A DNA stretch of 64,000 bases from Lucifuga dentata (GCA_014773175.1 VXCM01002007.1:26212-90211); one strand, 5' to 3'. Counted from the stretch's first letter, positions 38,394 through 51,444 are shown. Notes: generated by a model from the sequence alone, not told the origin. Program-made: numbers and translations.

Positions 38394-41300
38394 ATGGAAG
38401 CGGAAACCCAAACGGCGGTGAGTAATGCCGCCTGACTTTCGAGCTAGCTAATGTCAGAAAGTTAGCTAACAGCCGTGAGTTATTGTAAACAATTTAAAGA
38501 TGAAACCGCTTTTTATTACAAATTCACGATATGATTCGTTGATAAATTATGAACAACACTGCTCAAATCATCCACGCAACAAAATATTAGTAATAGAAGC
38601 GTTTCAAACTTCGTCATGCAGCAGTTTATACCTGAATTACTACTACTGTATTCTGTAAATGACTAATAGTCTGTTTTTAGAAATCGTTTATAACGCGGTA
38701 CCGGGATTAATTATAACCCACCAAAGCCAGTTTAATTAGATTTATAGTTTCATAACCGTATTGCTGGTGAAAACATCCAAAATGATATAAATTGCTAGCG
38801 AAAGTTTATGCTAATTCTGGCAAGCAGGCTACATCAAAGGGTGCGCTCCCTGTTTGTTGTCTTACAATAGTTACCCGGATGTTAATTTACCTCTTATTTT
38901 ACATTATGCAGCCAGTACTTATCAATCAAAATTAATATTTAATCCTCTGTTTTTTCTCATTAAGGTATTAAAGAAAGAATCTTGTATATGAGTTTATATG
39001 TAGAGTAAATATACAGGTTTAGCAGCAAGAAAATAGACTAAATGGTGTTAAATATATGTACAATTAGCTGTAAATGTAAATCTAAGTGGTATTAATAAAA
39101 GAAAATTAGTATAATATGTTCAGACACTGTATATAACAGTAAAAACTATGTTTGTATCTTTACAATCGTGACATAATTTGGCTCCTGATGGACTTAAAGA
39201 TACTTTAATGAACTTGTAAGGAGATTTATTGTTTGCTGCAGGTGCATCAACATAATGTGATTTAAAAGGATAAAACTTTATTAGTATTACTAGATTAACA
39301 AAGCTTTTTTCACACAGTGGAATAAAAGGAAAAAAACACTGATAGTAAAGATTATTTAAATAATTGATTAATAATTGCTTTTTAAAATGTGATTTTTTGT
39401 TTTGGGGGGGGTGGCCCTTTCAAATAAATACACCAATAAATAAAGTTCAAATCGTGGATTTATTAAACAATCTTCCAAAATTGTATTAGGAAAAGTACTT
39501 TTCTGCTTATTTTTTTTAATGCAGTGCTCACAAATGATTCTCAACTTGAACCTTTACGCTAGAAAATGAAAATATATCAGAGAATTTCTTTTCTTTTTTT
39601 TTTTAATGTAAGGACCATGCCGGTGATTTTTGCATGTTTAAGCCCAATAAATGTATATATGTTGGGTTTACACATGCAAAAGAACTGCGCTAATTTTTCA
39701 AAATATATTTGACCATTAAATTCCTTCCTCCAAAACAATCCTAGAACTTTCCGATAACAGTAGAGTCAGTAATGCTGTGGGGGTGGGGGTTGGGGGAGAA
39801 AGATCTGGAGACTTGGTCCAAATTAAAGGAATTATGAAGAAAGAATTCCCATTCCATCCTTCAAATACGCGATTCCATCTGGTTTACCAATTATTGGTCA
39901 GAATTTCATTCGTCAGCAGGACAACGATCCAAAATATTCATCAAAATGATGCTAAAATTACATCCATTCATAAGAGAAGCTAAAGGTTTTAAAATTCCGA
40001 CTTGGCCAGAAACCAAAGTCTGAGCCTGAAATGACTTCAGAGTGCTTTGATGTGACTAATTCTTCTACAAAACTAATGACTTACATTTATTTTATGTATT
40101 TTTGTTAATTTCCTGTGCAATAAATTGTAAAACAAAGTGTGTATTGATGATTTTTATTTTTAATCTGAGGGTGGCCTCAGACTACTGGCCTGTAGGTTAC
40201 ATATATAAGTATAATATTTATAATTTATAATATAATAATTGTGTCAGTTTTTATGGTGTTAATTATCCTGCTATTCCTCATGACTTTCTTAAGGTTATAA
40301 TCTCACTGTAAAGACAGAATCTCTGTCTGTAGCACCAACATCTCTAGAACCCGGCACTGTATGAAGTTGAAATTCAGCAAGTTTATTGCGCAGGACCCAA
40401 GGACGTGCAACATCACGTGTGAAGTTTGGATGAGCGGTTCTCAAATTAAGCTGTGCTGGTAAAAAGTAGTCCGTGTGACAGGATACACTCCGGTCCAGTG
40501 GCATGGTCTCAACCTGACCCCGTACAGCAAACAAAGCTAGCTCATGACGTGCAAACTAAAGCTTCTGTTTCAAACTTGACGTCTTCCTGTCCGTCTCAGA
40601 CCAGCAGCAGCGCCCCCTCCCCCGACCAGCCATCTCTGGAAAACCTCAGCGGCATCGACGGCCTGAGCTTCCACGCCTCCTGCTTCGGAACCGTTATTCC
40701 CAACCGCATATTTGTGGGTCGGCTGGACTACAGGGTATGCAGCGTTCCTAACGACAGACGTGATGTAACAAGCACAAGCAAATAACAGCGTGTGTGTGTG
40801 TGCGTGCGTGTAGGTTAGCGAGTATGACCTGAGACACATCTTCTCTCAGCACGGCATGGTGAAAGAGGTGAAAATTGTGGTGGATCGCTTAGGACTGTCA
40901 AAGGGGTGAGTTTGCCGTGGCGCGTCATGCACTTAAAGGACCACACCGGTGATTTTTGCACGTTTGAGCCCAATTAAAATACTGCTGGAGCGGCACATAT
41001 TAGAATTGTTTTTCCGATCTTCCAGTCTGCCATTGACTTCAGTTCATTCTAGCACGGTATAAAAATTGGAACGTGTAAGCGGGTAGCATTTATTGGGCTC
41101 AAACATGCAAAATTACTGGTCTGGTCCTTTAACGACCAAACAATAGCATGTAACAGTAACTTTCTGCCTTTCAGAATTGATGCATTTACATTTTATTTAT
41201 AGATAAAATGATATGATGCTGTTGGTTGCTATGGCAACCGGTACAGAACTATCTTGGTTTTCTGTCCCGATCAGATACGGGTTCGTCACATTCGAGACCC

Positions 41301-42294
41301 AAGAGGATGCCCTGAAAATCCTCCACGCTGTAAGTAAAGAACGCCGCTGAAGCATCCTTCAATACGCTTCCATATATTTTACCGGAATATTAAATATATA
41401 CAAACGAATATGATGTTTTGTGGTTTCTATTCCTACATCCGCTGCATTAAAGGCTGATGGATTCTACATCAAAGAAAAGAAGGTCAACATTGGTCAGGCC
41501 ATCTACAAGCGGCGAGCTTTGGCCCACAGTGAGTAAACTGTTCGTACCATGACAAATTCATTTTTATTTTTTATGTTATTTCACAATGTTTGTTTCTCTG
41601 CCGTTCTTGTAATAAACTTTATTTTCCGCTCGTGCATGGTATCATTTTTTGCCCAGCATCATTTCATCTCCAAGTCTGATCTGTAATTTTGTCAAAACAA
41701 CAAAGTATATAAATAAGAAAGTATAAAAATCTTTAAAAAAAAAAAAAAAAATGACTGAGGGATTCTCATTGGATTGTGAGGGTTCTCTTCCGCCTAGAAA
41801 CCGCACCTGATTGGTCGATCGTGTCCTTTAAGGGTCTGAGCAATTCTTTGCTGTTTTCTCGCATCTCTGTGTGGGAAAACAGCAAAAATAAAGCGCAAAA
41901 ACTGCTTTTAATCATGACAGAAAAAAATTTTATAGAAAACGTACACGAGGATAAATACTTGATCAGGCGACATAAACAAGGCTTTTAAACCTCCAAGCCT
42001 TAGCAATCGATGCAAGATAAATTGATCTTCTGACTAAATGACACATCGTTGGTGATGATGCCGAACTCTTGTCTGGGTTTTTTTTTGTTTTAGCCAAGAG
42101 CTGCGACCCCACCATGTCCCTCCCCATGCACTGCGGGACCCTGTACCTGACCACCTCCAACGGCTACCCCTACACCTACCACAACGGAGTGGCCTACTTC
42201 CAGAACCCCAACATGAGCCCGCCTGCCCAGCACCTGCCTGTCAGTCCTTGCTCGCAACACACACACACACACACATACACATACTCACACTCCT

Positions 42295-42331
<37 letters not shown>

Positions 42332-45300
42332 CTGAAACGCCTCAGGAAAACACATCAAACTTTTGATTCAGCAGAAAAATGCAACATTAAAGGACCATAC
42401 TGGCGATCCTGCATGTTTGAGCACGATATACACAATCCACGCACATGTTACCGACAACCATTTCACAAACAATACGATTTTACCAGTAAATTTTAGATTG
42501 TTTTTCCTACTTTCCAGACTGCCATTGGTTTCAGTTCATTCCACTATGCTATAAAAAATCAACATAGAGACTTGAAAGATTCAAGAGGATAAATCTAAAG
42601 ACTTTTTTTTTCCACAGTCTGTTTTGCTTTTAATTATCCATGGTTGGCAATTTGATGCATCCTGATTCTGGGAACGCATCCTTGCAAGTCCACGTTGGGA
42701 GGTTGAATTAATTCTAACACGGTTGTCGCGGTGCATTTGAACTCGGAGGTCATCAGGATCCCGTTAAAGGACCATACCATCCATTTTGCATGTTTGAGCC
42801 TAATATATTCAATTTTCATACATGTTACGTTACTGACACCATTTCCTGAAGGATAAAACCGTATTTTAGCTTTCCTGATATTTTACAAAATCTCTTAATA
42901 TTTCAAAATCAAATATTCAAGTGATACACCCACCTTAAAAATCAGTGTTTCTCCTGCTAATAGTTACACAGCCTTATGAAGTCATGGTCTTTTAAATTTT
43001 TCTATAAACGCAGGTCTTCTTTTGGGACTATAGTCCCTGGTGGAGGCATACATTCACTCCACGCTTTTTATTGAGCTTAAACACTAAAATTACATAACTT
43101 CTAAAAAAACCTGAATACACGTCTTGTTGGTGATGATGGATTACCTATCCCAAGAACGTTTACAGTATCAACAAGTTGATTTTAATAGCAGAATGAACTG
43201 AAACCAATGGAGGTCTGGAAGGTAGGAAAAACATTTTTAATTCACCGTTTCAGTAGTATGCTTTGGGAAATGTTTGTCAGTAACGTTACATGTATGAAAA
43301 TTGAATATATTAGGCTCAAACATTAAGAGCAGAGTTTCATCCAGACCTCAGAGAACTGTTTTAGTCTGGATGTATAAACTGAATGCACCATTCATACACT
43401 GACCGGTGTGCAATGAATTATGGGGGTTCTGAGAAGAGGAAAACCACTGAAACCACCTCACTGATCTGTCGCAACGTTCTCATTCTTCAGATATCCTTCA
43501 GATGTCTTGAATTTAAAGTTTCAGCTGTTTAAGGTCCTGAGAAAGTCAAGTTAAGAATGCATATTCATTGTTAAGCGTGATTTATACCTGATTTTTGTCT
43601 TGCAGGCTCCTCCAGTGATCTACCCCCAGTCTCCTCAGGTCGTCTACCAGCCCCCCACCTATCAGCACTATCAGGTCAGATCCCACATGACTGCTCAGAT
43701 CTCAGTATTTACCCGCTACACACCCTTAAAAGGGCTATACTGGTGATTTTGCACACTTGAACCCCACTGCATACACGTTACATTACTGACAACCATTTCC
43801 AAAAACTTACTACTTTAGCGGTAAATTTTGGAAAACATTTTTTTTCCTACCTTCTGGAATAATTGCAGTTCATTCCAGTACACTGTAAAACAAAAAAATC
43901 AGTTTAGAGACTTCAGTCGTGCTTGAGATACGTAATCCATCACAGCAAACACGACGTCTATGAAGTGTTTTTGTTGAAGTAACTTTATTTATCCAGTCAA
44001 ACTTGGAGCTGCACAGAAGCTGATGTATGGCTCCGCCAGGAAATAAAGTCCCAGGAGAAGACAGCTTTTACTTAGAAATTAAAATGACCATCCATTCCAC
44101 ATTCGGACGTACGTGTCAGCAGGCGAAATATAAATTCTAAGGTGCTAGTATCACCTGAATGTTTGATTTTGAAAGATCAGGGGATTTGGCAAAATAACAG
44201 GAAAACTAAAATGTGGTTTTATGGTTTGGAAATTCTTTGTCATTCACACAATGTGTATTACATTTATTGGTGCAAAATCACCGGTTTGGCCCTTTGGAAT
44301 AAGCCATACTTTTCTGTTGTGACTGTGCACGGCTCGTTTCTTAATCAGAAGCACGCCAGCTCGTTTCCACGCCTCAGCAAATCAACTTACAAACTACACA
44401 ACAGTGATTCACGCCATTTTCAGTCCGATTATGACGATTAAATGAGGTTTGCTTTAACTGGATTCGAATTGTTAGCTTGACCGATCCGGAATCGGCGAAC
44501 CTGAACGAAGCCGCGCGCTAACTCGTCTTTTTGCTGCTCCTCCCCAGTGTGTCCCGAACCAGATCCAGTGGAACATTGTCCAGGTGGGTCGCATCAAGCC
44601 GGCAAATATAAAACGGCACATGAATTCTGATGATTTTTTTATATAATCTGGTGTCCTGAATGTTTTGAACCAGTTCGTGTCTGTCGTTCAGGCTCCGGTG
44701 GTCTCCAACCCAGTCATGTTCTCTCAGCCGTACCAGCCCGCCGATGAAGGCTCGGCCCTGCCCCCTCCGCCCACACTGGATGACTCGCAAACAGAGGTAC
44801 AGACAAGCATCCAGCCACCTGTTCTTGCCGCATACTGGTTTAAAGGAGCAAACCTGTGATTTTGCACGTTTAAGCCCAACGAATATGACCCGCACCCACG
44901 CTGCCTTGCTGACAGCCATTTTCCTCTAAACCCCCTAATGTTTAAAAATCAAACATTCAGGTGATAAGCCCACCTTGAAGTTCAACTTTTTGTCTGCTAA
45001 CATGTATGTCCGAATGTAGAAGGCACGGTCGTTTTTAATTTCTGGGTAAAAGCCGTCTTCTCCTGGGACTATATTCCCTGGTGGAGACATACATTTTCTT
45101 CCCCATATCTCCATGTTGGACTTTTTAAATGAAGTAACTTCGATAAAAAAATAAGAACAACGTTTGGTTTGCTGCAATGGATCACTTATCTCATGTACGT
45201 TCCAAGTCTCTATAAGCTGATTTTCGCAGTGTGCTGGATTGAACCGAAAACAGGAAAAACATGTTTCGGAAACTTGTTGTCACTTAACATGCACACAGGA

Positions 45301-46746
45301 TGTATTAACTGGACTTCAACGTGCAAAATCACCAGTATTCTCCTTTATCTGCCACGTGTTTCACCTGGTTGTGAGAGTCTGGTAAACTCAACGCTTTTGC
45401 TTTGGTCTTCCACCAGTTCATACAGCCTCTGGTGCAGGCGGCGTGCCCTATGTATCCTCAGAGGACGGAGGGAATGATGCCCTGGAATCCCGGAAAGGTA
45501 ACGGGCTTCCTGCATGGAATCCTCTCATGATCAGGCTGGATCGTAGCTAATGTGTGTCTTTGTGGCAACTTCAAGAAATCGGCGTTCCAATAAAATGATG
45601 TGAAGGATTCAAAGTATGGATGCGTTCCAAAGCTCAGATTTCATCGTTCCTCACTCCTTGGGTTCTGAAGCTCTTCATCATTTCCATGTTTTCCTTTGCT
45701 TCGTTCCGTTGTTCACTGCTTTAGTTGCAGTTGTCACCACGGGGCCTTCATCCAACTCCATTCTTTGTTGCAAATCACTTTGTAATTAAGTGCTCCATTA
45801 AATACTTTGTTAAAGGGCTATTTAAATCTGCATGCGTCTCCCCTGTATCTTTGTTGCGGCTTTGAGCCGGTTGTAACAAATTGGGGGCTTGTCCGGGATG
45901 TGAACCTCTCATGTGTTTCTGCCTATATGAAGGACCATAGCGGTGATTTTGCATGTTTAAGCCCAATATATACCACCTGCATTCATGTTACATTACCGAC
46001 AACCATTTTCTAAAACATAAAACTGTGTTTTAGTTTTCCTGTTAACATAAAAAACCAGCAACTATAGTGCTAGTTGCTGGTTGTATATATTTGGCTTAAC
46101 ATGCAAAATCACTGATGCTGTCCTTTAAGTGGAACGGATTAAGATGTGAGGGAAGAGAAGGAAATAACAGTTTTGGAATGTACCCTTTCCTGAGGAATCA
46201 AAAACTTAAACAGATTTAAAAACCTTCTCAACTTCTGACAGGAAACGAGGGTTTGTGTTACCGTTACAACTTCAAGACCGATACAGTCATCACCAACAGG
46301 ATTATACTGGACGGCTGGAAAAATATTGTGCAACCGCATGACGAAACCGTAAAAAAAGAGAGAGAATTTGTGTATCAAGAGAAAATTTGGGACTTTGTGA
46401 GTGCACTCCAATGCACTTTAAGATTTCTTTAGAGCCATTAGAGAAGCAGCTGTACTTTCCCAACACATCGTAGCTAACAGGATAATGGAAGATACATCCG
46501 TCAGAATCTGACATTTGGTTTTGCTGTGAACCATTTTTTTTTAATTTATCCATTTTTATTTGCATTTATACGTCACGATTCCTTTTTTTTTTTAATTGCC
46601 TGCAGAATCCGTTGTTTCAGGCCTCGCAGCTCCACCTGAAGCCAAAGTGCCGGCGCAACAACACCCGCAAGGACCACCACTGTAAGCCATACTCCCCCGA
46701 ACAGCCTGAAACCTTCATGCTGGACAATTCCCAGCTGCTCATGTAG
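38394..46746 (+). CDS. boll: Boule, DAZ-family germ-line RNA-binding protein (complete)
   Basis: Cytoplasmic translational regulator required for meiosis in germ cells. Coding exons: 38394-38417, 40600-40734, 40814-40905, 41275-41329, 41453-41528, 42094-42239, 43606-43674, 44548-44583, 44692-44796, 45417-45497 and 46606-46746. Phases agree, 960 nt, 319 aa. One RRM at about 43-120 with RNP2 IFVGRL (45-50) and RNP1 KGYGFVTF (83-90), the latter split by an intron. It is followed by GTLYLTTSNGYPYTYHNGVAYF, close to human BOLL and absent from DAZL. Residues 177-211 (QVVYQPPTYQHYQ...) sit where the DAZ motif lies. The start MEAETQTA resembles known BOLL N-termini. The last 46 residues, ending DNSQLLM and rich in basic residues, Cys and His, do not resemble the human C-terminus as I remember it. 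Intron 1 is 2.2 kb; MITEs sit in introns 1, 3, 6, 7, 9 and 10. satb2 lies upstream; BOLL and SATB2 are also near each other in human. Confidence 0.93.
39609..39690. mobile_element. boll: TTAA MITE fragment in boll intron 1
   Basis: taAGGACCATGCCGGTGAT followed by a short body and the start of the opposite inverted terminus (cacatgcaaaa). Confidence 0.6.
40933..41132 (-). mobile_element. TTAA MITE, internally deleted (200 bp), boll intron 3
   Basis: TTAAAGGACCACACCGGTG to CTGGTCTGGTCCTTTAA; contains cttccagtctgccattgac, the reverse of the 'gtctggaagg' body segment. Confidence 0.8.
42257..42330. repeat. (CA)n microsatellite after boll exon 6
   Basis: Two CA tracts beginning 18 bases after the exon 6 donor. 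Confidence 0.88.
42387..42580 (-). mobile_element. TTAA MITE left part, boll intron 6
   Basis: TTAAAGGACCATACTGGCG and the first ~190 bases of a reverse-oriented copy. Confidence 0.75.
42764..43326 (+). mobile_element. TTAA MITE, subfamily A, right tip lost
   Basis: TTAAAGGACCATACCATCC to ggctcaaacaTTAA; the last ~20 bases of the right terminus are missing. Otherwise nearly identical to the copies at 9545 and 59802. boll intron 6. Confidence 0.82.
43726..44294 (-). mobile_element. TTAA MITE, full-length, reverse orientation
   Basis: TTAAAAGGGCTATACTGGT to CACCGGTTTGGCCCTTTGG with mutated ends; the body reads as the reverse complement of 10790-11289. boll intron 7. Confidence 0.78.
44839..45347 (+). 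mobile_element. TTAA MITE, full-length, boll intron 9
   Basis: TTAAAGGAGCAAACCTGTG to CAGTATTCTCCTTTA, about 509 bases. Confidence 0.78.
45931..46128. mobile_element. TTAA MITE, internally deleted, boll intron 10
   Basis: AGGACCATAGCGGTGATTT to ctgtccTTTAA, about 198 bases; the left TTAA is mutated. Confidence 0.75.
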
Positions 46747-47050
46747 GCTCGACCCAGATACACACTCACACACACGCTGAATCAGTTCCTTTTACTCTCA
46801 ACTCTGCTGCCTCCTGCAGCCATTGATTTAAAACACAACACACACACACAATCAGCTATTAATCATATGAGGAACTGTCACATAATCAGCAGCACGTTTG
46901 TGTTTTCTCTATTTTTTTTTGTTTTAACTTTTTTAAATTTTTTTTTTTTTTTTTAAGGAAGCCAGTGCTGAGCTGCCGCTCGCCACTAGGTGACTGTTTA
47001 CCATCAAATATGATGAAAAGCATTTTTGCAGCAGGAAACCCAACTTTTTG

Positions 47051-47056
47051 AATAAA
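47051..47056 (+). promoter_or_regulatory. boll: poly(A) signal AATAAA, boll
   Basis: AATAAA 305 bases after the boll stop codon and before the next MITE. Confidence 0.4.
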
Positions 47057-47133
47057 AAATAAGTTTGCCTTGTTGAAGTTTCTGGTTTTGATTGCGAGCG
47101 CCTGATTATCTAACAAATTTAAATGTGGATATT

Positions 47134-47670
47134 TTAAAGGACAGTACCAACAATTTTGCATGCTTGAGTTCAGTATATACGACCTGCATACGCATTACAT
47201 AACTGGTTACCATTTTCCCAAAACATACTACTGGAGCAGTAAATATCAGAATTGTTTTTCCTACCTTCCAGACTGCCATTGGTTTCAGTTTTTTCCTGTA
47301 TGCTTTAAAAATCTTTTTTTTTTGTAAATTAATTTTTTTTTAAATTATGTCAAATTAACTTTATTTAATTTGTCTAACACGGACCTGTACGGAAGACAAT
47401 ATATGTCTCCGCCAGAGAATATAGTCCCAGGAGAATACGGGTTTTTGCTTTAAAATGGCCATGCCTTCTATAATTGTGCACAAGTATCAGCAGGTGAAAC
47501 ACTGAAATTTAAGGTGAGGTCACCTGAACATTTGATTTTGAAAGATTAGGACATTTTGCAAAATCACACGCAAACTAAAATGTGATTTTGTCTTTTGAAA
47601 AATGCTTGGTTGTAACATAATATGCATTTATTGAGACCTAAACATGTAAAATCACCGGTATGGTCCTTAA
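47134..47670 (-). mobile_element. TTAA MITE, full-length, reverse orientation
   Basis: TTAAAGGACAGTACCAACA to CACCGGTATGGTCCTTAA, 537 bases, between boll and the crystallin. Confidence 0.8.
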
Positions 47671-48008
47671 AGATCAAGCTGTTAGCATGGAGATATTTTC
47701 TTAAAGGGGACTTGTTTAACGCAAAGGCTCAAAAGGTGACTGTATCTGGATTTGGATCAGAAGTCAAGAGAATCAACTTGAAACTTTCTAAAGAACGCAA
47801 CAGATCGCAGCTTCAAAATTTGGTTAATATTGAAGATATGGTCAAGAGTCGACTTCATTTTCTAAAAAAGACGTGAATACGGTCTGTCTACTACTTCAAA
47901 AGACGACTTGTGAAAACCAAAACTCACGCAACCTTTCCTCCGTCTCCAAGGAAACATCCAGGAAACAAAAACATAAAACAACCGTACAGATGGCGGCATT
48001 TGGATGGT

Positions 48009-48014
48009 TTTATT
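48009..48014 (-). promoter_or_regulatory. poly(A) signal of the gamma-crystallin gene
   Basis: TTTATT on the plus strand (AATAAA on the minus strand), 40 bases past the stop codon. Confidence 0.7.
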
Positions 48015-48053
48015 GACAGTACGTCACACAAACAGCCCACACATCATCATTTC

Positions 48054-51000
48054 TTAAATCGCCACGCGTTTGATGGATCCCACTCTGGCGCTCATACTTC
48101 CCCACTCGTTAAATCTCCTGTACTCGCCGGGGCGCATCAGGTACTGGCGACCCCGGTAATGGGGGTGCTCGTAGAAGATCCAGTAGCCGTCCTTCACGTT
48201 GCAGGAGTGGATGTCATGGAAGTGGAAGCGGTCGTACGAGGAAGCGCAGTCGTCAGTCAGCTCCATCATCTGGCCTCCGAACTCGGCACGTTCGTAGATC
48301 ATCATTTGGTGAGAGCCTTGGTGCTGTGGAGAAAGAAAATGGTGAATAATAGGGCTGGATATCGATTCTGACCTCCTGATTCGATTTGATTTCCAAAGCC
48401 CCGATTCGATTCGATTCTGTTAAATTCTGGAAAATGTTGTTAGGTTTATGTCTTCTAAATTACATTATTGTATAAAAAACTAAAGACATTCTTTTGAAAT
48501 ATATATTGAGAACTTAACGCGTGTATTAAAGGAAACTGGTTCAGGCTGACCTTTGACCTTTTGGCTCTGATGCTTTTTGACATCCCGACTAACGTGTTGT
48601 TGCAGTCAGCGTACTGTGATTCCAGGATTTGAAACGTGTTCCAAAAATCCCTTGTTGTCATGGCGCTGCAAGGATGCATATCCTACATTTAAAAATAGTA
48701 ACAACTCACTTATTGTTTTGGCTGGAGGTGAGGCAGTCTTCGCTGCCATCTCTCGTCATTCAGGTGTCGTGCTGCAGACTTCACGGCGGCGTGACGCCTT
48801 GTTAAGCAGTTCAACAAGTTTGTTGTGTTGCCGCAAAATTTTACTTCTGAGTTACATGTTTTGCAGATGGTCTTAATTTTGTCAGGCTAACTTGTGTCCT
48901 TTTGGTTTTGAAGCCAAAATATTTCCAAATATATGCTCTAAACGTCGGAGGTGCTGGTGTTGTGCTGAAACCTGCATCCCTGCTGAAAATTACGATCCCA
49001 CTTATGCTGAGACGCCAGAGTCACAGCTGCCATGTTGTTTTTAATACAAGCTTGGTCTTCTGTGCTTTTTGTAGCAGAATAGTTGCGTTATGTCACACGG
49101 AACTTATGTTACTAGCGTTACTTATGCTATTTGTATTACTTATGCTACTAGCACTACATATGCTAATAGCGTCACTTATGCTATTAGCGTTACTTATGCT
49201 ACTAGCATTACTTATGCTACTTGTGTTACTTAAGCTACTAGCGTTACATATACTACTAGCATTACTTATGCTGCTAAAGTTATGCTACTTGTGTTACTTA
49301 TGTTACTAGCATTACATATGCTACTAGCGTTACTTATGCTACTAGTGTTCCTTATGCTATTATAGTTACTTATTCTGTTTGTGTTACATATGCTACTAGC
49401 GTTACATATGCTCCTAGCATTACTTGTGCTGCTAATGTTACTTATGCTACTAGTGTTACTTATGGTACTAGTGTTCCTTACACTACTAGAGTTACTTATG
49501 TTACTTGTGTTCTTATGCTATTAGCATTACTTAGGCTACTAACGTTACTTATGCTATTAGCATTACTTGTGCCAATAGAGTTACTTATGCTACTTGAGTT
49601 ACTTATGCTTCTAGCGTTACTTATGCTGCTAGTGTTACTTATGCTACTAGCATTAATTACTTAAACTGCTAGTGTTACTTATGCTACTAGCATTTTACTT
49701 ATGCTACTGGCGTTACTTGTGCAGCTAGTTTTACTTATGCTACTAGCGTTACTTGTGCTAGTAGTGTTTGCTACTAGCGTTACTTGCGCTACTAGCATTA
49801 CTTGTACCGCTAGTTTTACTTGTGCTAGAGTTATTTACCATATTCTACTAGCATTACTTATGCTTCTAGCGCTTATGCTACTTGCTATTACTTGTGCTTC
49901 TAGCGTTACTTATGCTACTGGCATTACTTATAGGGTTGCCCCCTGTCCTGTATAATACGGGATCGTCCCAGATTTCAAAGTAAAATGCTATGTCCCATAT
50001 TGATTCAGTACGAGACGCAGTTTGTCACATATTTTCATGTCGTTTCATATATAACACTAGGTCTTCAGTGTGCTGAAAATGACATTCAAACCTGCTTTAC
50101 AGCAGAGTTGAGAAGTGTAATTTTACTGGTAGTGACTGTGGCTCCAGAATCTGGAGTTTACAGGTCACCTGGAGCCAACTGAGCCTGTCTGTCTGGAGTC
50201 AGACTGATGGGCTCAGCCTCTGCATGCTGCTGCATGAGAGTGCACGTTACTTGAATAAAGTACTGTTAGCCATGCGTGTTGTAATGGATTGCTTTGAAGT
50301 CATTTCAGCACCAGGTGAAAAAAAATTCCTCCCCCCCGTCATGTCCTGTATTTTGCCAGAACAACGGTGGCAACCCAAGTTACTTACGCTACTAACTTTA
50401 CTTAAGCTACTAGCATTCAATTAAAAATCAGACTATTTAAAAGATAATTTTTTTTATTTTATGAATCGATAATTGAATCATTTAAATGTGAATTGCAATT
50501 AATCAAAAAATCGATTGCGCCCCCNAGTGAACAGAGAGAAAACCATCTTAAGGTATTCCTCCCAAAACGCCGTGGTGAGGCCTACCGTGGGGATCATGCG
50601 GCAGGATCTCACGCAGTCGTTGAATCCCATCCAGCGCTGGTAGTCTGGGTAGTCCCCCCTCCTCAGGAAGTACTGGTAACCCGTGTAGCTCGGTCTCTCG
50701 TAGACCATCCAGTCGCCGCTGTCCACCCTGATGGAGTTGCAGCGGCTGAAGTGGGAATGCAGGTCGGAGCATTCACCGCTGCACTCGTAGGAGCGACCCT
50801 GGAAGTTCCTGTCCTCGTAGAAGATGATCTGGGAAAAACATAAAAATCGACATTGACTTCGTCATTGTCTCCGCCAAGGAGGTCATGTGATCATCGTGTG
50901 ATCATCATAGCTCATTAAACGAATAAATTATTTTGGTGGTGAAACTACTGTCGACCTGATGGTGGCGCTGCAATAACCACTTTTACATTTCAGCCTGTAA

Positions 51001-51383
51001 CTGTCAATCAACAAGTCATCAAGTCTAGATGCATCTAACCATACAGGCCACGCCCATTTCTGCCTGACCAGATTTCCACCACTTTGAATTTTTTTTAAAA
51101 CAGTTTTTTCGTATCTCCTCCTACAATTTTGTCTCAGTCATCACAAAATTTTGCATGTAGAATGTCTGGACCAAATTGGAAAAAGTTATATATATATTTT
51201 TACGTTTATGCTACAGTTGGCTGTGTCGTCCTGCCTATAAAATCCCTAGCACGTGCTGTCATGTTTGGAGATTACGAACACTTTGCCACGTGACAGAGTC
51301 CGGTAAACGCTCGCCGTTCATCGGTTTTGCCGGAATAATCCGCAGAGGACGCAGAGCGACACGAGCATCCTTACCTTCCCCAT
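48054..51383 (-). CDS. gamma-crystallin (M-type family), complete
   Basis: Structural eye-lens protein made of two beta-gamma domains with four Greek-key motifs. Minus-strand exons: 51375-51383 (MGK), 50586-50828 (N domain, 81 aa) and 48054-48323 (C domain, 89 aa, stop TAA), giving 173 aa. A three-codon first exon and one exon per domain is the usual gamma-crystallin layout. Key stretches: [89 protein letters not shown]. All four core tryptophans typical of vertebrate gamma-crystallins are present (W43, W69, W132, W158). It is Met-richer than mammalian gamma-D but less so than extreme fish gamma-M proteins. Intron 2 (48324-50585) holds an 18-bp minisatellite. The exact fish subtype is not decided. 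Confidence 0.94.
49085..49935. repeat. 18-bp minisatellite in the crystallin intron 2
   Basis: Around 45 degenerate units of ttacttatgctactagcg. Because 18 is a multiple of 3 it stays open in some frames (Leu-rich). Two isolated units recur near 50380-50410. Confidence 0.88.
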
Positions 51384-51436
51384 TGCGTCGGCTGGCCTCT
51401 GTCACGCTGTGGCCGCAGCCGTGGGCTCGCCGCTTC

Positions 51437-51444
51437 CTTTTATA
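51437..51444 (-). promoter_or_regulatory. TATA box of the gamma-crystallin gene
   Basis: TATAAAAG on the minus strand, 54-61 bases before the ATG, implying a short 5' UTR as is usual for gamma-crystallins. An assembly duplication (N at 51520) starts just upstream, so promoter sequence beyond it is shown twice. Confidence 0.75.

Larger units (their letters stand above)
46747..48008. other. convergent gap between boll and gamma-crystallin
   Basis: boll 3' UTR, an oppositely oriented full-length MITE (47134-47670), then sequence without recognisable genes up to the crystallin 3' end. Confidence 0.65.

Noticed and set aside
40600..42239. Identity as dazl instead of boule
   Set aside because: RNP context GTVIPNRIFVG and the block GTLYLTTSNGYPYTYHNGVAYF match boule; DAZL lacks that block.
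47622..47876. 84-codon frame after boll
   Set aside because: Starts inside a MITE end, has no splice support and no recognisable family.
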